Source of the DNA: Pseudomonas sp. J452
GTDB lineage: Bacteria > Pseudomonadota > Gammaproteobacteria > Pseudomonadales > Pseudomonadaceae
Direction: 5' to 3'
DNA length: 64,000 nt
Assembly: GCF_024666525.1 (NCBI RefSeq)
Contig: NZ_CP088294.1
Location: 1 to 64,000, forward strand
The notes under the pieces were generated by a model. That model saw only the letters and a list, made by a program, of their open reading frames with translations. It was not told the origin of the DNA and did no database searches. Below, in pieces: positions 10,136 through 20,844 of this stretch. The first letter of the stretch is position 1. The number at the start of each line of letters is the position of its first letter. Made by a program: the position numbers and the translations under genes.

Positions 10136-13100
10136 CGCCCCCTCACCACCAGTTTCTCCGGCGTCTCGCCCTGGGCCTTCCACGCCGGGCGGTACATCGA
10201 TTCCACTTGAGGCGGCGGAACCCGGTAGGTGCCGGGCGTCACGGCTCGGGCCAGGTAGAGCAGGTGGGTGGTGTCGTAGCCATTCACATCCAGCGCCGCC
10301 ACGTAGCGGTCGTCGCGGAACTCCTGGTGTTTGATCGCGGCGTTCTGCATCGATTTCTGCCAGTCCTTCACCGCGCTGCTGGCGTCGTCCAGGCTGGCGG
10401 CGCTCTGCGCCAGGTTCTGGTTTTCCAGCTCCAGGCCCGCCGGTAGCAGGTCGACCAGCAGGGCATCCGGCACCCGCTCATCGGCGCGCACCGCCAGGTG
10501 CACCAGCACCAGCTGGCCGCTTTGCAGATTGTTCAGGTCCAGCGCGTTGCCGCCCAGGTCGTAGTACTCGCGCTCGATGCTCAGGTTGTTGCCCCCCGCC
10601 TGCGGCGCCTGGGCCGGGTAACCGGACAGTGTCAGCTGCTGGTACAGGCTCTGCTCGCCCGGATTGCTCAGGCTCAGCGGCTCGCCCAGGCCAGCCCCCT
10701 GCAGCAGCACGGCCGGCTGGCTGTTGCTCAGCTCGCGCAGTTGGCCGGCGACTTCCAGCACGGCGTTCCAGTCCTGCTCCGGCTTCTTCACCAGGCTACG
10801 GCCGGCGAGGAACAGCGAATTGCGCTCCTGGGTCGACAGGTAGTCCTGCAGCGCACGCTCCTCGGCCAGTTCGAACAGCAGTTGCTCGCGCGTGCCGGCG
10901 GCCAGGTCGTTCTCCTCCAGCAGGGCGTAGATCAGCGCCTGGTCGCGCAGCGGGCTGCCGTAGTCGGCCAGCCAGTCCTCGCGGTTGCGACCCTGGGCCA
11001 TACCCACGGCCAGCGCCTCGTCGGCACGCGGCTTGTCGCCCATCTTCTGCAGGGCCACGGCCAGGTGCACCAACGGCAGGCCGGACTGCGACTCGCTGCG
11101 CCGCTCGTACAGCGCGCGCAGGGCGCCCAGCGGCGCCTGCTGACTGCGCGCCAGCACGTAGCCGGCGTAGGCCTGCACGGCAAAGCGGGTGTGGTCGAGG
11201 TTTTCGCTGTAGCCGACTTCGATCAGGTTGCGTTCCTGCAGGTAGCGCAACAGGCGCTCGCTGGCCTTCTTCAGCGGCTCGGCGGGCACGGCGAAGCCCT
11301 GCTCGCGGGCGCGCAGGAGGAAGTCGGTGACATAGGCGGTCAGCCAGTATTCCTCGTCGCTGTCACTGCCCCACAGGCCGAAGCTGCCGTTGTAGCGCTG
11401 CATACCGAGCAGACGCTCGATGCCGATCTCGATGGAGCGGCGGCGCTGCTGTTCCGGTTCGCCTTCCAGGCCGAGGCGCTTGAGGGTGGCGGCATCCGCG
11501 TACAGCGAGGGGTACAGGCCGCTGGTGGTCTGCTCCAGGCAGCCGTAGGGATAGGCCTTGAGGGCACGGATCTGCTCGGCCAGATTGAGCGGCGGACGAC
11601 TGGACACGCTGAGCAGCGCCTCCAGCCCGGCCGGTTCGAAGGCCGCCAGGGTGCCGGCAGGCAGGCTCCAGCGCTCGCCCTTGAGCACGCTGCGGAACAT
11701 CTGCTGCTGCGCCGGCCAGGCCGGACGCACACCGATGCGCCAGGTGCGACTGAACGGCGGCAGGTTCTCGCCCGGCAAGCTCAGGCCCTGCACGCTGATG
11801 CGCAGCACGCCGGCGCCGAAGCCGCCGGCGGCGCGCACCGGGATACGCAGGGTGGTGCGCTGGCCCTGGTCGAGCTGAATCGGCGCGGTATGCCCGCCGG
11901 GGGTTTCGCTCAAGGCCAGCTGCCCCTCGGCGTTGAGCTGCACATCAAGCTTTTGCATGGCGCCGGACAGGTTGGTCAGGTCCAGGGCCACGGTGGTTTC
12001 ATCGCCGCCGGCGAGGAAGCGCGGCGCCGACAATTCGGCCACCAGCGGCGCGGCCACCACCGTCTTGCCCTCGGCCATGCCGTAGCGCTCGTCGGTCCAG
12101 GCCTGGGCCATCAGGCGCAGCTCGCCATTGAAGTCGGGAATATCCAGGCTCACTTCACCCCGGCCCTGGGCATCCAGCTGCACCGGCAGGCTCTGCTGAG
12201 CGACGATAGTGATGCTGGTGTCCGGGCGTTTGCCGCCCTTGGCCAGCGCGGCGTCACCGCCGAAAGCCAGGCTGGCCAGGCGACCCTGACCGGCCTCGAT
12301 CAGTTGGCCGTAGACATCCAGCTGATCGGCGCCGTAGGCCTTGCGCCCGAAGAACTGGGCGAAGGGGTCCGGCGTCGGGTATTCGGTGATATTGAGGATG
12401 CCGACATCCACCGCTGCCACCAGCACCCGCACCTCGCTCGGCACGCTGCCGTCGGCGTTCTTCGCCTGGATCTGCACCTTCAGCGGCTGCTGCGGACGCA
12501 TCTTCTCCGGCGCGCTCAGGCTCAGCTGCAGCTTGCGCGAGCCGCGTTCGAACGGCAGATGCAGCAGGCCCACGGCGCGCTTGGGCGTGGCGCCCGCCTT
12601 GCGCTCGCCGGGGCGGATCACCAGCGCGCTGATGTACAGGTCATGCCGTGCCCAGTCGTCGTCCAGGGCAATCTCGAAGGCCTTGCCTTCGGCCGGCACC
12701 TCGATTTCCTGCCACCACAGCGGGCCGTCGCTGGATTCCACCAGCAGGTAGCCACTGCCGGCCACCGGCGGGGTAACGGTGACCGTGGCGGTGTCGCCGG
12801 CACTGTAGGCCGGCTTGTCGAGAGCCAGTTTGACCTGGTCCGGACGCACCGCGCCGCCGTCGGTATTGTCCTGCCAGGAGTAACCGGCCCACAGCCGCAG
12901 GCTGCTCATGATGCCGGTCTCGGCATCGGTGACTTCGATACGGTACGGGCCCCACTCCACCGGGAAACTGACCTTGGCCGTGCCGCCGGCGGCGACACTG
13001 ATGTTTTCCTCGGCCAGGTTGAGGAACTTCTCGTTGTAGTGGTAATTCCAGCCCTCGCCTTCGGAGAAGCTCCAGTAGTAGTCGCGACGCTCGCGGATAA

Positions 13101-15025
13101 AGCGCACGTTGAGCTGTTCGGCGGCCAGCTTGTTGCCGGCCGGGTCGGCGACCAGCAGTTCGAACTCGGCCAGGCTGTCGCCATCCACCTCCTCGCCCTC
13201 GAACAGGCCGCGCACCCCGGGCAGTCGCTCGGCTGGCCACACCGGTTGCACCAGGCGCCGGGTGATCGGCCGGCCCCGGACTCCTGCAGGCTGGCCTGGA
13301 CGATCAGCTGCAGCGGTGACTTGGCCTCGGCCCAGCGGTTTTCCACCTGGATAACAGTCTTGCCCTCGGCATCCAGGCTGGTTTCCTCCAGCTCGAGATC
13401 CTGGCTTAGCTCCTCCTCGGTGAGCGAGCCGAACTGGTAGCCGGGCAGCGCCTTCACGGCCTCGCGCAGCGGCCGCACGTAGACCTGGCCGGTCAGGCGG
13501 TTGCCGGACGCCGGCGCGCCGTACAGGTAACGGCCCTCGACCTGGAATTGCGCCTCGTCGCTCGGGGCGATCGGCGTCTCGCTGCCCTTGAGTTCCAGGG
13601 CCAGGCGTTCGGGCAGGAAGTCCTCGACGAGGAATTCGTAGATCTGGCTGTGGCCGCTGCCGACATCCAGCAGCAGTTGCCAGCGCCCGGTCGGTGCCTC
13701 GCCGGCCAGCTGCAGCTGGTACTGGTAGAGGCCATCCTCGCCCGGCTGCCAGACGAACTTGCGGCTGACCTGCTCATCCGGCCGGCGCACTTCCACATTC
13801 ACCGGCTGCGGCTTGACCGCGCGGCCATCGGCATCGCGCAGCAGGGCATTGAGCAGCACGGTCTCGCCCGGGCGATACAGATCACGCGGACCGAACACGA
13901 ACAGCTGCAGCGGGTTGGGCATCTCGCCGCCGATATCGAACTCGGCCAGGTCGAGGGCCGGGCCGCTGAGGTTGAGCAGGCTGGTCTGCTCGCCCTGGCG
14001 GGCAAGCAGCAGGGCGGCATTGTCGGGCAGGCTCAGCTCGGCATGGCCACTGCTGTCGGTGCTGCCTTCGCCGATCACCTGGCCCTTGTCGCTGAGCAGT
14101 TCCAGGGTCACATCGGCCTGCGCCGCGCCGCCTTCCAGGGCCTGGGTGAAGACATCCAGACGGCCACGGTAACGGTGTACCGACAGGCCGATATCACTGA
14201 GGGTGAACAGGGTCGCCGGCTGCGTGTAGTTGTAGGTGCCGGCCTCGCGCATCACCGCCAGGTACACGCCCGGCTGCTTGAACGGCTCCAGGCCGGCAAT
14301 CGGCAGCAGCAGGGTTTCGCGGGTATTGCGCGCCGGGTTGAGGTCGAAGCGCCCGCCATACACCAGCTCGGCCATCGGCAGCAGCTCGCGGGCTTCCCAG
14401 GTGCTGATATTCGAGCTGCGCCCCCACTGGGCGAGAAAACTCGGCAGCGCTTCCTGGCGGATGCGGAAGAATTCGACGTTGACCTTGTCGACGTTCAGCG
14501 CGATCACCGGCAGGCCTTCGGCCAGGCGGGTCGGCAGCAACGAGCCACGGCTGGCGAAGCCAACCGTGGGCTGCATGTCGCGGGTATCGATCTGGCTGCT
14601 GTATTCCGCGCCCAGTTCGCTGGCATTCACTCGGCGCAGGCCGGCATCGATGGTCAGCAGCAGGCTGCGTTGCGGTTCGAGATGGCGCAGGCGCAGTTCC
14701 ATCAGGTTGTCGGACAGTTCTCCAGGCGCCGTCGACCTTGCCGCTTTTCTTGTCGACCAGATGCAGCTTGGCGGCGAAGTCCTGTTCGGGATCGAGCGGC
14801 ACGCTGAAGGTCACCGACAGCGCACTGGCGCCCTCGAGCTGCAGCTTCGGCAGGCATCGGCCACGCCAGCTGGCGCCCGGCGCAGCCGCGTCGCCCGCCC
14901 CCCAACCCCCCCCGGCCCCGGGCGCCCGTGACGCGGGCGCGGTCGGGCTGGGCGCTCGGGATGGAAGCGCATGGCAAGCTGAGCAGCGTCAGTGCGAGGG
15001 CCAGAAGCAGTCCTTTGTTCGGCAT
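10132..15025 (-). CDS. Bacterial alpha-2-macroglobulin (YfhM-like), frame disrupted at three places
   Basis: Large periplasmic protease-trapping protein, about 1,630 residues when corrected, close to E. coli YfhM over its whole length. Visible: signal peptide MPNKGLLLALALTLLSL; MG-domain landmarks ASRGSLLP, FDLNPARNTRE, FGPRDLYRPGETV and YSWQDN; the thioester motif YPYGCLEQT near 11535-11555; and the C-terminal VTPGTYRVPPP. Frame breaks: one missing base at about 13275-13278; one extra base at about 14720-14722; and a scrambled N-terminal stretch at about 14880-14950 with runs of six and eight C. The expected lipobox is not clean (S-L-P-C), perhaps because of those errors. The start ATG at 15025 has GGGAG upstream. 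The family partners PBP1C, whose gene follows downstream. Confidence 0.88.
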
Positions 15026-15097
15026 AGCAGGCTCCCAGAGCGGGCAAGGCAGAGGAGCGCAACTATAGCCGAAGCCTGCTCACTCAGAGGGGTTGTA

Positions 15098-15115
15098 GGG
15101 GGGGGGGGGGGGGGG
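15098..15115. other. Run of 18 consecutive G
   Basis: Eighteen G followed by AAAAACCC lie between the alpha-2-macroglobulin start and the YbaK-like gene stop. The run is far longer than any other homopolymer in the window. It may be a sequencing or assembly artefact; two-colour chemistry produces false G runs. The neighbouring upstream region is also rich in long C runs. Confidence 0.9.
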
Positions 15116-15193
15116 AAAAACCCGTTTTGTAGAGGACCGCGCGAACCACCGGCAATTTGCGGGTTACCGATATCCAGCACCCGTCGCGCCCGC

Positions 15194-15658
15194 TCAGGCA
15201 CTCAACTCGCACAGCTGGGCATTGGGCGCCAGCTTGAAGAACTCGTCGATGGACAGATGCACCAGGCTTTCGTGGTCGCCGGCCTCCAGGTAGATATCGG
15301 CCTGCCGCGCCAGCGCCGGGTCGATCAGCATGCCCATGCCATAGGCCTCGCCAAGTGCCGGCACGGCGCCACGCTCGCAGTCACGGAACAGGCCGCCGAG
15401 GCTCTGTTCGCTGGTCAGCTGCCAGCGCCAGGGGCCCTTGTGCACCTTGCCCAGGTCCAGCTGCCGGTTGGCCGGCACCACGGCCATCAGGTAGTGCCCA
15501 CGGCGGTCGTCGAGGATGATCGGCTTGGCCATGCGCGAGGCGGGAACGCCGGCCTTGCGCGCCGACTCCAGGCTGGTCGCCGAATGATCATGCTCGACCA
15601 GATCGTACTGACATTCGGCCCGTTGCAGACTACGGGCCAGGGTTTCGGCCACATGCAT
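15194..15658 (-). CDS. YbaK/EbsC-type aminoacyl-tRNA deacylase-like protein
   Basis: 154 residues, cytoplasmic, single YbaK domain. This family hydrolyses mischarged aminoacyl-tRNA. Typical features: the His pair in DLVEHDHSATS near the N-terminus, the Lys in MAKPIILDDRRGHYLMAVVPANRQLDL split over two strands, and a C-terminal helix after HESLVHLSIDEF. Start ATG 15658 is chosen because AGGAGG stands six bases before it; the in-frame codons upstream add a non-conserved Arg/Pro-rich leader. Which amino acid it edits cannot be told from sequence. It stands alone, divergent from the MATE gene. Confidence 0.75.
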   Translation of the reverse strand: MHVAETLARSLQRAECQYDLVEHDHSATSLESARKAGVPASRMAKPIILDDRRGHYLMAVVPANRQLDLGKVHKGPWRWQLTSEQSLGGLFRDCERGAVPALGEAYGMGMLIDPALARQADIYLEAGDHESLVHLSIDEFFKLAPNAQLCELSA

Positions 15659-15819
15659 GTTGCACCTCCTCGGCCGCCACGGCTGCGCGGCACTCGCCAA
15701 CTGCTGATACAGACAAGTCTAGCCAGCCGCCCGCATGGCCGACCGGGCCTGGCTACAACACTTGCTGCTATCGGCTGGCGGCGCTAGTCGCAAATGCGCT
15801 ATGACCGACCGGCCCTGCC

Positions 15820-15825
15820 TATAAT
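15820..15825 (+). promoter_or_regulatory. Candidate -10 box for the MATE gene
   Basis: A perfect TATAAT hexamer lies 23 bases before the ATG at 15848. No clear -35 is seen at the right distance. If used, transcription would begin at about 15832, which excludes the in-frame ATG at 15794 as the start. Confidence 0.5.
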
Positions 15826-15847
15826 CGGCCTTTTGCCGGTACTGCCC

Positions 15848-17194
15848 ATGTCCGCCCTGCTCGATGCCTGGCGCCACGCCCCGACCCATCGGCGGGTCTG
15901 GGCGCTGGCCCTGCCGATGATCCTGTCCAACCTCTCGGTACCGCTGGTGGCGCTGGTCGACACCGCCGTGATCGGCCACCTGCCGCATGCCCATCAGCTT
16001 GGCGCGGTGGTGGTCGGCGCCAGCCTGTACGCCATGCTAGTCGGCGTGTTCGGCATCCTGCGCATGAGCGCCACCGGCTTCGCCGCCCAGGCCTGTGGCC
16101 GTGGCGATGGTACGGCGCTGCGCCAGGTGCTGCTGCAGAGCCTGCTGCTGGTGGGAGGCCTATCGCTGCTGCTGGCGCTGTTGGCCGTGCCGCTGAGCGG
16201 CCTGGCCCTGAACCTGATGCAGCCCTCGGTGGAGTTGGCCAGCCTGGCCCGCGAGTTCTTCCACGCGCGCCTGTTCGGCTTGCCGGCCACCCTGGCCAGT
16301 TCCGCCCTGATCGGCTGGCTGCTGGGCACGCAGCGTGCGCGTGGCGCGCTGGCCATCATGCTCAGCACCAACCTGCTGAACATCGTGCTCAACCTGTGGT
16401 TCGTCCTCGGCCTGGAGTGGGGCGTGGTCGGTTCCGCGCGCGCCTCGGTGCTGGCCGAATGGAGCGGCGCCCTGCTCGGTCTGTTGCTGGCCGCTCGCGC
16501 CCTGCGCCATCACCCCGGACGGCTCGACGGGTCGGCCCTCAAACAGTGGCGCAGCTGGCACGCGTTGCTGGCGGTCAACCGCGACATCCTGATCCGCACC
16601 CTGGCCCTGCATCTGGTGTTCTTCCTGGTCACCGTGCAGGGCACCCGCCTCGGTGACGCCACGGTGGCGGCCAATGCCCTGCTGCTCAACGGCCTGCTGC
16701 TCGCCGCCTTTGCCCTGGACGGCCTGGCCCATGCGGTGGAGGCGCTGTGCGGGCACGCCATCGGTGCCGCTGACCGCCTGGCCCTGCGCCGCTCGCTGGT
16801 GGTCGCCAGCGGTTGGGCGCTGCTGGCCAGCCTGGGCTTCGCGTTGCTGTTTCTCGCTGGCGGTGAACTGTTCGTCAACCTGCAGAGCGACATTCCCGCG
16901 GTACGCGCGGTGGCCTACCTGTACCTACCCTACCTGGCCGTGCTGCCGCTGCTGGGAGTGTGGAGCTACCTGCTCGACGGCCTGTTCATCGGCGCCACCC
17001 GCGCCCGCGAAATGCGCAATGCGATGCTCGCCAGCGTAGCCCTGGCCCTGCCGCTGGGCTGGCTGCTGCAAGGGCTGGGCAATCACGGCCTGTGGCTGGC
17101 TTTGCTATGTTTTATGCTGATGCGCGGCCTGAGCCTGGCCATCCTCGCGTGGCGCCTGCAGCGCCAGGATGCCTGGCTGGCTCCCCAGCACTGA
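15848..17194 (+). CDS. MATE-family efflux transporter (DinF-like)
   Basis: 448 residues with about 12 hydrophobic helices. The N-terminal half has the MATE pattern ALPMILSNLSVPLVALVDTAVIGHL, and the second half repeats it weakly (ALDGLAHAVEALCGHAIGAAD). These proteins export cationic compounds by Na+ or H+ antiport at the inner membrane; the DinF branch is the best match by N-terminal motif. Start chosen at MSALLDAWRHA, which follows a TATAAT hexamer by 23 bases. The next gene, a GAF-GGDEF protein, starts 12 bases after the stop, so both may be cotranscribed. Confidence 0.85.
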   Translation: MSALLDAWRHAPTHRRVWALALPMILSNLSVPLVALVDTAVIGHLPHAHQLGAVVVGASLYAMLVGVFGILRMSATGFAAQACGRGDGTALRQVLLQSLLLVGGLSLLLALLAVPLSGLALNLMQPSVELASLAREFFHARLFGLPATLASSALIGWLLGTQRARGALAIMLSTNLLNIVLNLWFVLGLEWGVVGSARASVLAEWSGALLGLLLAARALRHHPGRLDGSALKQWRSWHALLAVNRDILIRTLALHLVFFLVTVQGTRLGDATVAANALLLNGLLLAAFALDGLAHAVEALCGHAIGAADRLALRRSLVVASGWALLASLGFALLFLAGGELFVNLQSDIPAVRAVAYLYLPYLAVLPLLGVWSYLLDGLFIGATRAREMRNAMLASVALALPLGWLLQGLGNHGLWLALLCFMLMRGLSLAILAWRLQRQDAWLAPQH

Positions 17195-17206
17195 TCGGAG
17201 ACAAGC

Positions 17207-18235
17207 ATGCTGCCCGCCCCCTGCCCACCCGATGAAGCCCTTCGCCAACAGGCGCTGGATGACCTCGATCTGCTCGACACCCCCGCCGAGCTGTATCTCG
17301 ACACCCTGGTACGCCTGACCCGCGAGCTGTTCGGTGTCGATACCGTGCTGATCAGCCTGATCGACCGCGACCGCCAGTGGTTCAAGGCACGCGTGGGCTT
17401 TGACACCGCCGAAACCCCGCGCGACATTTCCTTCTGTGGCCATGCGGTGGCGGCGCGCAACCCGCTGGTCGTCGAGGATGCCCACCAGGACCCGCGTTTC
17501 AGCGACAACCCGGTGGTGGTCGGCGCGCCCTTTATCCGTTTCTACGCCGGCCATCCGCTCTACAGCCGCGACAACCAACCGATCGGTACCCTCTGCCTGC
17601 TGCATCCGCAGCCACGCGGCCTCGACCCGACGGAGCGGCTGCGCCTGCGTGACCTGGCCACGCTGGTCGAGGGTTACCTGCATCTACGCAATGTCAGCCA
17701 GCATGCTCACAAGTTGCGCCAGGCGGTCAGCCGCGAACAACGCAAGGCGCTGATCGACCCGCTGACCCAGCTGTGGAACCGCGCCGGCTTCAATGAGTTC
17801 TACCCGCGCGAGCTGGCCAGCGCGACGGGCCTGGGCTTGCAACTCGCCGCGATCTATTGCGACCTCGACCACTTCAAGCAGGTCAACGACCAGTTCGGCC
17901 ATGGCGGTGGCGACCAGGTGCTGTGGGAAAGCGCGCGGCGTATGAGCGCCGCCCTGCGCCCGGATGATCTGCTGGTGCGCCTGGGTGGCGAGGAGTTCGT
18001 CGCCCTGGTCAGCGTGCACGACGCCAGCGAGCTGCAGCACATCGCCGAGCGCGTACGCCAGGCCATTGCCGCCACGCCAATCAGCATCGGCACGCTCAAC
18101 CATACGGTGACCAGCAGCATCGGTACCGCCATTGCGGCGCCCGGAGAGAACCCGGCTTCGCTACTGGAACGCGCCGACAGCGCGCTGTACCTTGCCAAGC
18201 ACCAGGGCCGTAACCGAACGGTCCACGCTACCTGA
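17207..18235 (+). CDS. GAF-domain diguanylate cyclase
   Basis: 342 residues, soluble. An N-terminal GAF domain (about 20-165; landmarks LIDRDRQWFKARVG, ISFCGHAV, FYAGHPLYS, IGTLCLL) is joined by a short coiled linker to a GGDEF domain (about 175-340) with the catalytic motif R-L-G-G-E-E-F, so cyclic-di-GMP synthesis is likely. No RxxD inhibitory site is obvious five residues before GGEEF (the residues are DLLVR). The C-F-x-x-G-H-A-V stretch contains the Cys/His common in GAF domains of this type, ligand unknown. GGAG lies eight bases before the ATG. It follows the MATE gene by 12 bases and precedes DUF2214 by 19. Confidence 0.85.
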   Translation: MLPAPCPPDEALRQQALDDLDLLDTPAELYLDTLVRLTRELFGVDTVLISLIDRDRQWFKARVGFDTAETPRDISFCGHAVAARNPLVVEDAHQDPRFSDNPVVVGAPFIRFYAGHPLYSRDNQPIGTLCLLHPQPRGLDPTERLRLRDLATLVEGYLHLRNVSQHAHKLRQAVSREQRKALIDPLTQLWNRAGFNEFYPRELASATGLGLQLAAIYCDLDHFKQVNDQFGHGGGDQVLWESARRMSAALRPDDLLVRLGGEEFVALVSVHDASELQHIAERVRQAIAATPISIGTLNHTVTSSIGTAIAAPGENPASLLERADSALYLAKHQGRNRTVHAT

Positions 18236-18254
18236 CCCTGCACGAGGAATAGCC

Positions 18255-18701
18255 ATGGCCGACGCGATTGCCGCCAGCCTGCACTACCTGTCGATCTTCG
18301 TCCTGTTCGCCCTGCTGACCGCCGAGCACCTGCTGTTCAAGCCGCAGATGGACGTCGCCAGCGCTCAGCGCCTGCTGCGCATCGACATCGCCTACGGCGT
18401 CAGCGCCGGCCTGGTACTGGTCACCGGCGTTGCGCGTGTGCTGTGGTTCGGCAAGGGCCTGGACTACTACCTGCACAACGGTCTGTTCCACGCCAAGGTC
18501 GGCCTGTTCCTGCTGATCGGCCTGCTCTCGGCGCTGCCGACCCTGACCTTCTTCAACTGGCGCAACGACCTGCTGGCCGGCAAGGCGCCGCAGATCAGCC
18601 CGGCAGTGGCCAAACGCACGATCTGGGTGATCCGCCTGGAGCTGCTGTTGCTGGTCTGTCTGCCCTTCCTCGCCAGCCTGATGGCGCGGGGCTTCGGCTA
18701 G
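18255..18701 (+). CDS. DUF2214-family membrane protein
   Basis: 148 residues with four hydrophobic helices: LHYLSIFVLFALLTAEHLLF, VSAGLVLVTGVARVLWF, KVGLFLLIGLLSALPTLTF and IRLELLLLVCLPFLASLMA. Conserved family residues visible are the His in the first helix, the GKGLDYYLHNGLFHAKVG loop and the W-R-N-D turn. Function is unknown. GAGGA precedes the ATG by seven bases. It is the last gene of the three-gene run starting with the MATE transporter and ends 62 bases before a bidirectional terminator. Confidence 0.75.
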   Translation: MADAIAASLHYLSIFVLFALLTAEHLLFKPQMDVASAQRLLRIDIAYGVSAGLVLVTGVARVLWFGKGLDYYLHNGLFHAKVGLFLLIGLLSALPTLTFFNWRNDLLAGKAPQISPAVAKRTIWVIRLELLLLVCLPFLASLMARGFG

Positions 18702-18705
18702 CCAG

Positions 18706-18757
18706 GTAGCCCGGATGCAATCCGGGGAACCCCCGTCCCGGATTGCATCCGGGCTAC
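18706..18757. repeat. REP palindrome, GTAGCCCGGATG type
   Basis: Arms GTAGCCCGGATGCAATCCGG and CCGGATTGCATCCGGGCTAC are perfect inverted copies with a short spacer. The same family occurs at 37695-37754 and 54102-54168. Confidence 0.85.
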
Positions 18758-18763
18758 GCAGAC

Positions 18764-18792
18764 AAAAAAGCCCGGCATGCGCCGGGCTTTTT
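18764..18792. terminator. Bidirectional terminator between DUF2214 and speA
   Basis: Stem GCCCGGC / GCCGGGC with loop ATGC is flanked by six A on the left and five T on the right, so it can act for the convergent genes on both strands. Confidence 0.85.
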
Positions 18793-18811
18793 CATCTCAA
18801 GAGCCTTCGGC

Positions 18812-20725
18812 TCAAGTCGCCAGATAAGACGAACGAGTCAGTCCCAGACGCAGGGCATCGAGGAACTGGGTGCGTTCACGCGGGCTGAGCTTGGCGCTGG
18901 CCACCTTGTCGCGGTAGTGGCTCATCAGTTCCTCGGGCGACAGGTGCACGTAGCGCAGCATGTCCTCGATGGTGTCGTGGGTCTCGATCCCGGCGTGGTA
19001 GGACGTGCCGTCGGCGTTCTGGTAGATGTTCACCGAGTCGGTGTCACCGAACAGGTTGTGCATGTCGCCGAGAATTTCCTGGTAGGCGCCGACCAGGAAG
19101 ATCCCCAACACATAGTCCTCGCCATCGCGCAGTTCGTGCACCGGCAGGCTGGTCTCGATGCTCTGCTCGTCGACGTACTGGTTGATCTTGCCGTCGGAGT
19201 CGCAGGTCAGATCCTGCAGCACGGCACGGCGCAGCGGCTCTTCGTCCAGGCGGTGCAGCGGCAGGATCGGCAGGATCTGGCCGATGGCCCAGGTGTCCGG
19301 CAGGCTCTGGAACACCGAGAAGTTGCAGATGTACTTGTCCGCCAGCTTGTCGTTGAGCTCGTCGAGCACCTGGCGGTGCGAGCGCTGGCGGGCCTTGAGC
19401 TGGTTGTACAGGCGCCGGCAGATGGCGAAGTAGCACTGTTCGGCCAGGGCCTTCTGCGGCAGGTCGAGCTTGCCGGCGGAGTACTGCGCCGCCACCTCGC
19501 TGACGTAGTGGGTGGCACGCCAGTAGGTCTCGGCGACCATTTCCGGATCGCTGTCGCCGAGCAGGTCGATCAGCACCTGCAGCACTTCCGGCTGCTCGAT
19601 GCTGCTGTCGATGCGCGGCACTTCGTCGTGGTGTTTTTCCACGTCGGTCACCTGCACCAGCAGTACCGCGTGGTGCGCGGTCATCGCCCGGCCGCTCTCG
19701 GAGAAGATGTGCGGATGGGGGATGTCCTGGCGGTCGCAGAACTCCTTGAGCATGTCGACCACGGCATCGGCGTAGTCTTCCATGTCGTAGTTGATCGAGC
19801 TGGCGTTGCGCGAATGGGTGCCGTCGTAGTCGACGCCCAGGCCGCCGCCGACGTCGATATGATCGACCGGCAGGCCGAGGGCGCGCAGCTCACCGTAGTA
19901 GCGGATGGCCTCGCGGAAACCCTTGCGGTAGTCGGCGATGTTGGCGATCTGCGAGCCCATGTGGAAGTGCAGCAGGCGGACGCCCTGGTCCAGGCCAGCT
20001 TGCTTGAAGCGCTCGACCACCGATAGCAGCTGCGCGGCGGACAGACCGAACTTGGACTTCTCGCCGCCGGTATCGGCCCACTTGCTCGACGCCAGGGACG
20101 ACAGGCGCACGCGCAGGCCGATCTGCGGGGCGACCTTGAGTTCGGCCGCCTCGTCGATGACGAACTGCACCTCGGACTCTTTCTCGATGACGATGAACAC
20201 GTTGTGGCCGAGCTTCTGCCCCATCAGGGCCAGGCGGATGAACTCGCGGTCCTTGTAGCCGTTGCAGACGATGGTGCCGCCCTTGGGAGCCAGGGCCAGT
20301 ACGGCCATCAGCTCGGGCTTGGAACCGGCTTCCAGGCCGATGGACACGTCCTGGGTGGCGATGATGTTCTCCACCACCGCTTCCTGCTGGTTGACCTTGA
20401 TCGGGTACAGCGCGGTGTAGCGGTTCTGGTATTCCAGGCGCGCGATGCTGGCGTCGAAGGCGCCGGTCAGCTGGCGCACGCGGTACTGCAGGATGTCCGG
20501 GAAGCGCACCAGCAACGGCAGCGACAGGCCGCTTTCGCGCAGGCCATCGAGCTGGGCATAGAGGTCGATCGGCGCGCTCTGCGGGCCATTCGGGCGAACT
20601 TCCACGCGGCCTTCGTCATTGATCGCGAAGAAGCCGGCGCCCCAATGGCGGATGCCATATACGCTGCGGCTGTCCGCGACTGTCCATTGGCTACCGTCAT
20701 CTTTGCGTGTGCGTCTTGCGGCCAT
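18812..20725 (-). CDS. speA: Biosynthetic arginine decarboxylase
   Basis: Pyridoxal-phosphate enzyme converting arginine to agmatine, the first step of the ADC route to putrescine and spermidine. 637 residues, the normal length. Fold type III motifs: Y-P-I-K-V-N-Q-Q with the PLP lysine (about residue 100), [30 protein letters not shown] and the Cys-containing LTCDSDGKI region near the C-terminus. Start is ATG 20725, with CAGGAG upstream. A TTG 15 bases further up is in frame but lies inside the ribosome site. It is monocistronic, bounded by the terminator at 18764. Confidence 0.95.
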   Translation of the reverse strand: MAARRTRKDDGSQWTVADSRSVYGIRHWGAGFFAINDEGRVEVRPNGPQSAPIDLYAQLDGLRESGLSLPLLVRFPDILQYRVRQLTGAFDASIARLEYQNRYTALYPIKVNQQEAVVENIIATQDVSIGLEAGSKPELMAVLALAPKGGTIVCNGYKDREFIRLALMGQKLGHNVFIVIEKESEVQFVIDEAAELKVAPQIGLRVRLSSLASSKWADTGGEKSKFGLSAAQLLSVVERFKQAGLDQGVRLLHFHMGSQIANIADYRKGFREAIRYYGELRALGLPVDHIDVGGGLGVDYDGTHSRNASSINYDMEDYADAVVDMLKEFCDRQDIPHPHIFSESGRAMTAHHAVLLVQVTDVEKHHDEVPRIDSSIEQPEVLQVLIDLLGDSDPEMVAETYWRATHYVSEVAAQYSAGKLDLPQKALAEQCYFAICRRLYNQLKARQRSHRQVLDELNDKLADKYICNFSVFQSLPDTWAIGQILPILPLHRLDEEPLRRAVLQDLTCDSDGKINQYVDEQSIETSLPVHELRDGEDYVLGIFLVGAYQEILGDMHNLFGDTDSVNIYQNADGTSYHAGIETHDTIEDMLRYVHLSPEELMSHYRDKVASAKLSPRERTQFLDALRLGLTRSSYLAT

Positions 20726-20844
20726 CGGGGTCTCCTGCAATAGAAAGGAACAGCTGCCTGATCAAGCAACAGGTTAGAAGCGAATCATGACGAATGACGG
20801 AGAGTGGACCCACTGCCCCATCGAGAAGTTTAGGAGGCGCCGGC

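Noticed and set aside
10498..13440. A 980-codon open frame on the plus strand opposite the alpha-2-macroglobulin gene
   Set aside because: It is an antisense shadow of GC-rich coding sequence: Gln/Gly/Ala/His-rich, with no family motif, while the minus strand has the thioester motif and full-length homology.
15794..15796. ATG at 15794 as the MATE gene start
   Set aside because: It lies before the TATAAT hexamer, and the extra 18 residues are not family-like.
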